From Devosia sp. (lineage in GTDB: Bacteria > Pseudomonadota > Alphaproteobacteria > Rhizobiales > Devosiaceae), in contig JACDQI010000158.1 of assembly GCA_015657675.1 (NCBI GenBank), positions 1-64,000 on the forward strand: a stretch of DNA of 64,000 bases, read 5' to 3'. How positions within the stretch are numbered: the first letter of the stretch is position 1; the number at the start of each line of letters is the position of its first letter. Positions 61,544-64,000 of this stretch are shown piece after piece. The translations under genes were made by a program, and so were the position numbers. The notes beneath the pieces are model-generated. The model was given only the letters and a program-made list of their open reading frames with translations, had not been told where the DNA came from and ran no database searches.

Positions 61544-61930
61544 ATGGATGTGCTCAGTCGCCAGAAGGTTCTTGTGGCCGATGACAATGCCGCCAGCCGA
61601 CTGTCGCTGCGTCTTGAGTTCGAGGATTCAGGCTTTGAGGTCATCGAAGCGGCCGACGGCGACATCGCCCTCTCGATCCTCGCCACACAGTCCTTCCACG
61701 CCGTCGTGACCGACATCTGGATGCCCGGGCGAGACGGTGTCGAGATCGTCAAGGTCATCGCCGCACGGCAGCCCGACGCGGTGATTGTCGCCATCACCGG
61801 CGGCGGGCCCGGCATGAGCATTGCGTCCGCCACGACCCTTGCCAAAGTCTGGGGCGCGACCCTGGTCTACATCAAGCCGTTCGACGTGCGCGATCTGGTG
61901 GCCGACCTGCAGTCTCGCCTAGGGCGATAG
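61544..61930 (+). CDS. single-domain response regulator
   Basis: A 128-residue receiver. VLVADDNAASRLSLRLEFED holds the acidic pair, VVTDIWMPGRDG the phospho-Asp, VAITGGGPG the switch Thr, and VYIKPFDVRDL the Lys. There is no output domain. GGGGGG is 5 bases before the ATG at 61544. It probably passes the signal of the 790-residue kinase to another protein rather than to DNA. Confidence 0.87.
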   Translation: MDVLSRQKVLVADDNAASRLSLRLEFEDSGFEVIEAADGDIALSILATQSFHAVVTDIWMPGRDGVEIVKVIAARQPDAVIVAITGGGPGMSIASATTLAKVWGATLVYIKPFDVRDLVADLQSRLGR

Positions 61931-61937
61931 ACCTTGC

Positions 61938-62363
61938 CTACTGGATATCATGCATGCCGCGCAGGATACGCTCCAGCGCCACGGCCAGAACGGCGCGCTC
62001 TTCCCGGGGCAAGGCGCCCAGGATGGTGGCGATCTCGATCAGGGGATCGGACTGCATGAGCGCATGGCCAGCTGGTGTCAGTTCCAGAATCTCGGCTCGA
62101 CCCTTGGGCTGAGTCGCTGCCTTCGTCACGAGACCCTTGATGATCAGTGTTCGGACCGTGCGGCTGACCGGACCATTTGCCATGCCCTGGAAGCGGGCAA
62201 GTTCGCTGGACGTACGTTTTTCCGTCGGCGCCTTGGCGAGGTAGCGCAGCGCGACCCACTGCGCTGGAAACAGGTCCATCGCGTAGCCGCGCGAATGCAG
62301 CAGCCGAGACGTCAGGTCCAGCAGCTCTGCCAGAGCATCGGCTTGCACTTTGGTGGGCTCCAT
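61938..62363 (-). CDS. MarR-family transcriptional regulator
   Basis: A 141-residue protein with a MarR winged helix: LFPAQWVALRYLAKAPTEKR, ELARFQGMANGPVSRTVRTL, GLVTKAATQPKGRAEILELT. Dimers of this family bind short palindromes, so it is the best local candidate to recognise GCTCA(C/G)TGAGC. No copy of the palindrome lies before its own gene; ATTGAGCAAAT at 62399-62409 is at most a half site. It is convergent with the response regulator gene. Confidence 0.82.
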   Translation of the reverse strand: MEPTKVQADALAELLDLTSRLLHSRGYAMDLFPAQWVALRYLAKAPTEKRTSSELARFQGMANGPVSRTVRTLIIKGLVTKAATQPKGRAEILELTPAGHALMQSDPLIEIATILGALPREERAVLAVALERILRGMHDIQ

Positions 62364-62490
62364 AAGTCAATAGATAGCCCATAACGTCCCACCATTCGAT
62401 TGAGCAAATGGACAACCCGCAAGAATCTGCTGGATCAGGCTCGGGAGGTTAGGGCGTCGCCAGGTTGGGTCATCTTTGGAACGCCCGAGG

Positions 62491-63023
62491 CTACGCGCCA
62501 AACTCGCCTTCGAGAACGCCCATAATCAGGTCGTCCTGCCATTGGCCGTCCAGGCAGACCGTCTCGCGTTCCCGCCCCTCGATCTGGAACCCACATTTCC
62601 GATAGCAGTGGATGGCCCGCGCGTTTGTCGCCAGCACGCGTACCGCAACCCGATGCAGGTGTAGATCTGTGAAGGCAAAGCGGAGGACTGCTGAGACGGC
62701 CTCTGTTCCAAAGCCCACCCCGAGATCATCAGCGCGCAATAGCCCGATGGCGAGCGAGGCGTGGCGTTCGGCGAGATTTACGCGATCGAGCCGCACCGAA
62801 CCCAGAAGTCGCGTGCTTTCGATGACCCACGCGTAGGGATGGTTCACCAGCGATTGCACCCATTGTTCAGCGCTTTGCCGGGTGAAGGGCGGAACGCTTT
62901 TCGGGTCGATGCCGTAGAGCCGGATGTTCTCATCCGGCTCCGGGCCGATGTCGAGGCGCGGACCAATGTCGGCGTGCGACGCCGGCCGCAGGGTGAGCCG
63001 ATCGGTGTGCAGAACCGGCGGCA

Positions 63024-63024
<1 letters not shown>
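62491..63024 (-). CDS. GNAT family acetyltransferase, RimJ/RimL-like
   Basis: A 177-residue acetyltransferase. LHTDRLTLRPASHADIGPRL starts the fold, GVGFGTEAVSAVLRFAF is the acetyl-CoA motif and HRVAVRVLATNARAIHCYRK the second half, as in RimJ/L-type enzymes. The substrate is unknown. The GTG start shares one base with the gyrB stop (TAGTG). Confidence 0.85.

Positions 63025-64000
<976 letters not shown>

Overview
This 64 kb high-GC window looks like chromosome of an alphaproteobacterium of the order Hyphomicrobiales, perhaps close to Devosia. The pointers are a RegB/RegA-type redox pair, an MmcB-like repair gene, a small FhlB-like flagellar switch protein, DUF1127, DUF2852 and DUF2793 proteins, and an alphaproteobacterial-style GyrB. 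The genus is inference; no rRNA, tRNA, CRISPR array or insertion sequence was seen.

Layout. 0-7 kb: FhlB-like protein, DUF2793 phage-tail-like protein, a three-gene run (D-threonine aldolase/D-serine dehydratase-like enzyme, GH20 hexosaminidase, GNAT) and an EAL protein with a very long acidic linker. 7.2-8.6 kb: a palindromic repeat pair and a membrane protein flanked by two tiny hydrophobic peptides. 8.8-19.6 kb: a pyrimidine-catabolism operon (ABC importer, dihydropyrimidinase, carbamoyl-beta-alanine amidohydrolase, semialdehyde dehydrogenase, omega-aminotransferase) divergent from a RutR-like regulator. 25.1-27.8 kb: PreA/PreT, the first step of the same pathway. Both promoter regions carry RutR-like sites, so uracil to acetyl-CoA can be traced end to end. 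Between them lie an NYN/OST-HTH protein, an EamA exporter, two tandem GGDEF proteins and a HicB/HicA-like pair with a third membrane gene.

28-49 kb: RlpA-like protein, adenine deaminase, LysR regulator, three MFS paralogues with mmcB among them, a beta-CASP hydrolase, ActR/ActS, a YgjP-like metallopeptidase, PBP1A, TerC and TerB, RsgA, and an ECF42-type sigma operon with a matching promoter in front of it.

49-62 kb is the most unusual part. A minus-strand operon encodes a protein kinase with a zinc ribbon, a PP2C phosphatase, a PrsW-like intramembrane protease, a TerY-like VWA protein and two membrane proteins, an expanded TerY-P-type phospho-signalling system. Around it lie a TPR membrane protein, three small secreted proteins, a 7TM sensor histidine kinase, a single-domain response regulator and a MarR regulator. 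Six copies of the palindrome GCTCA(C/G)TGAGC sit in the promoter regions of these genes, which suggests one regulon. The window ends inside gyrB.

Caution: seven conserved genes carry nine small frame breaks, mostly consistent with one lost base, and each is cured by restoring a base. I read these as sequence errors rather than gene decay.
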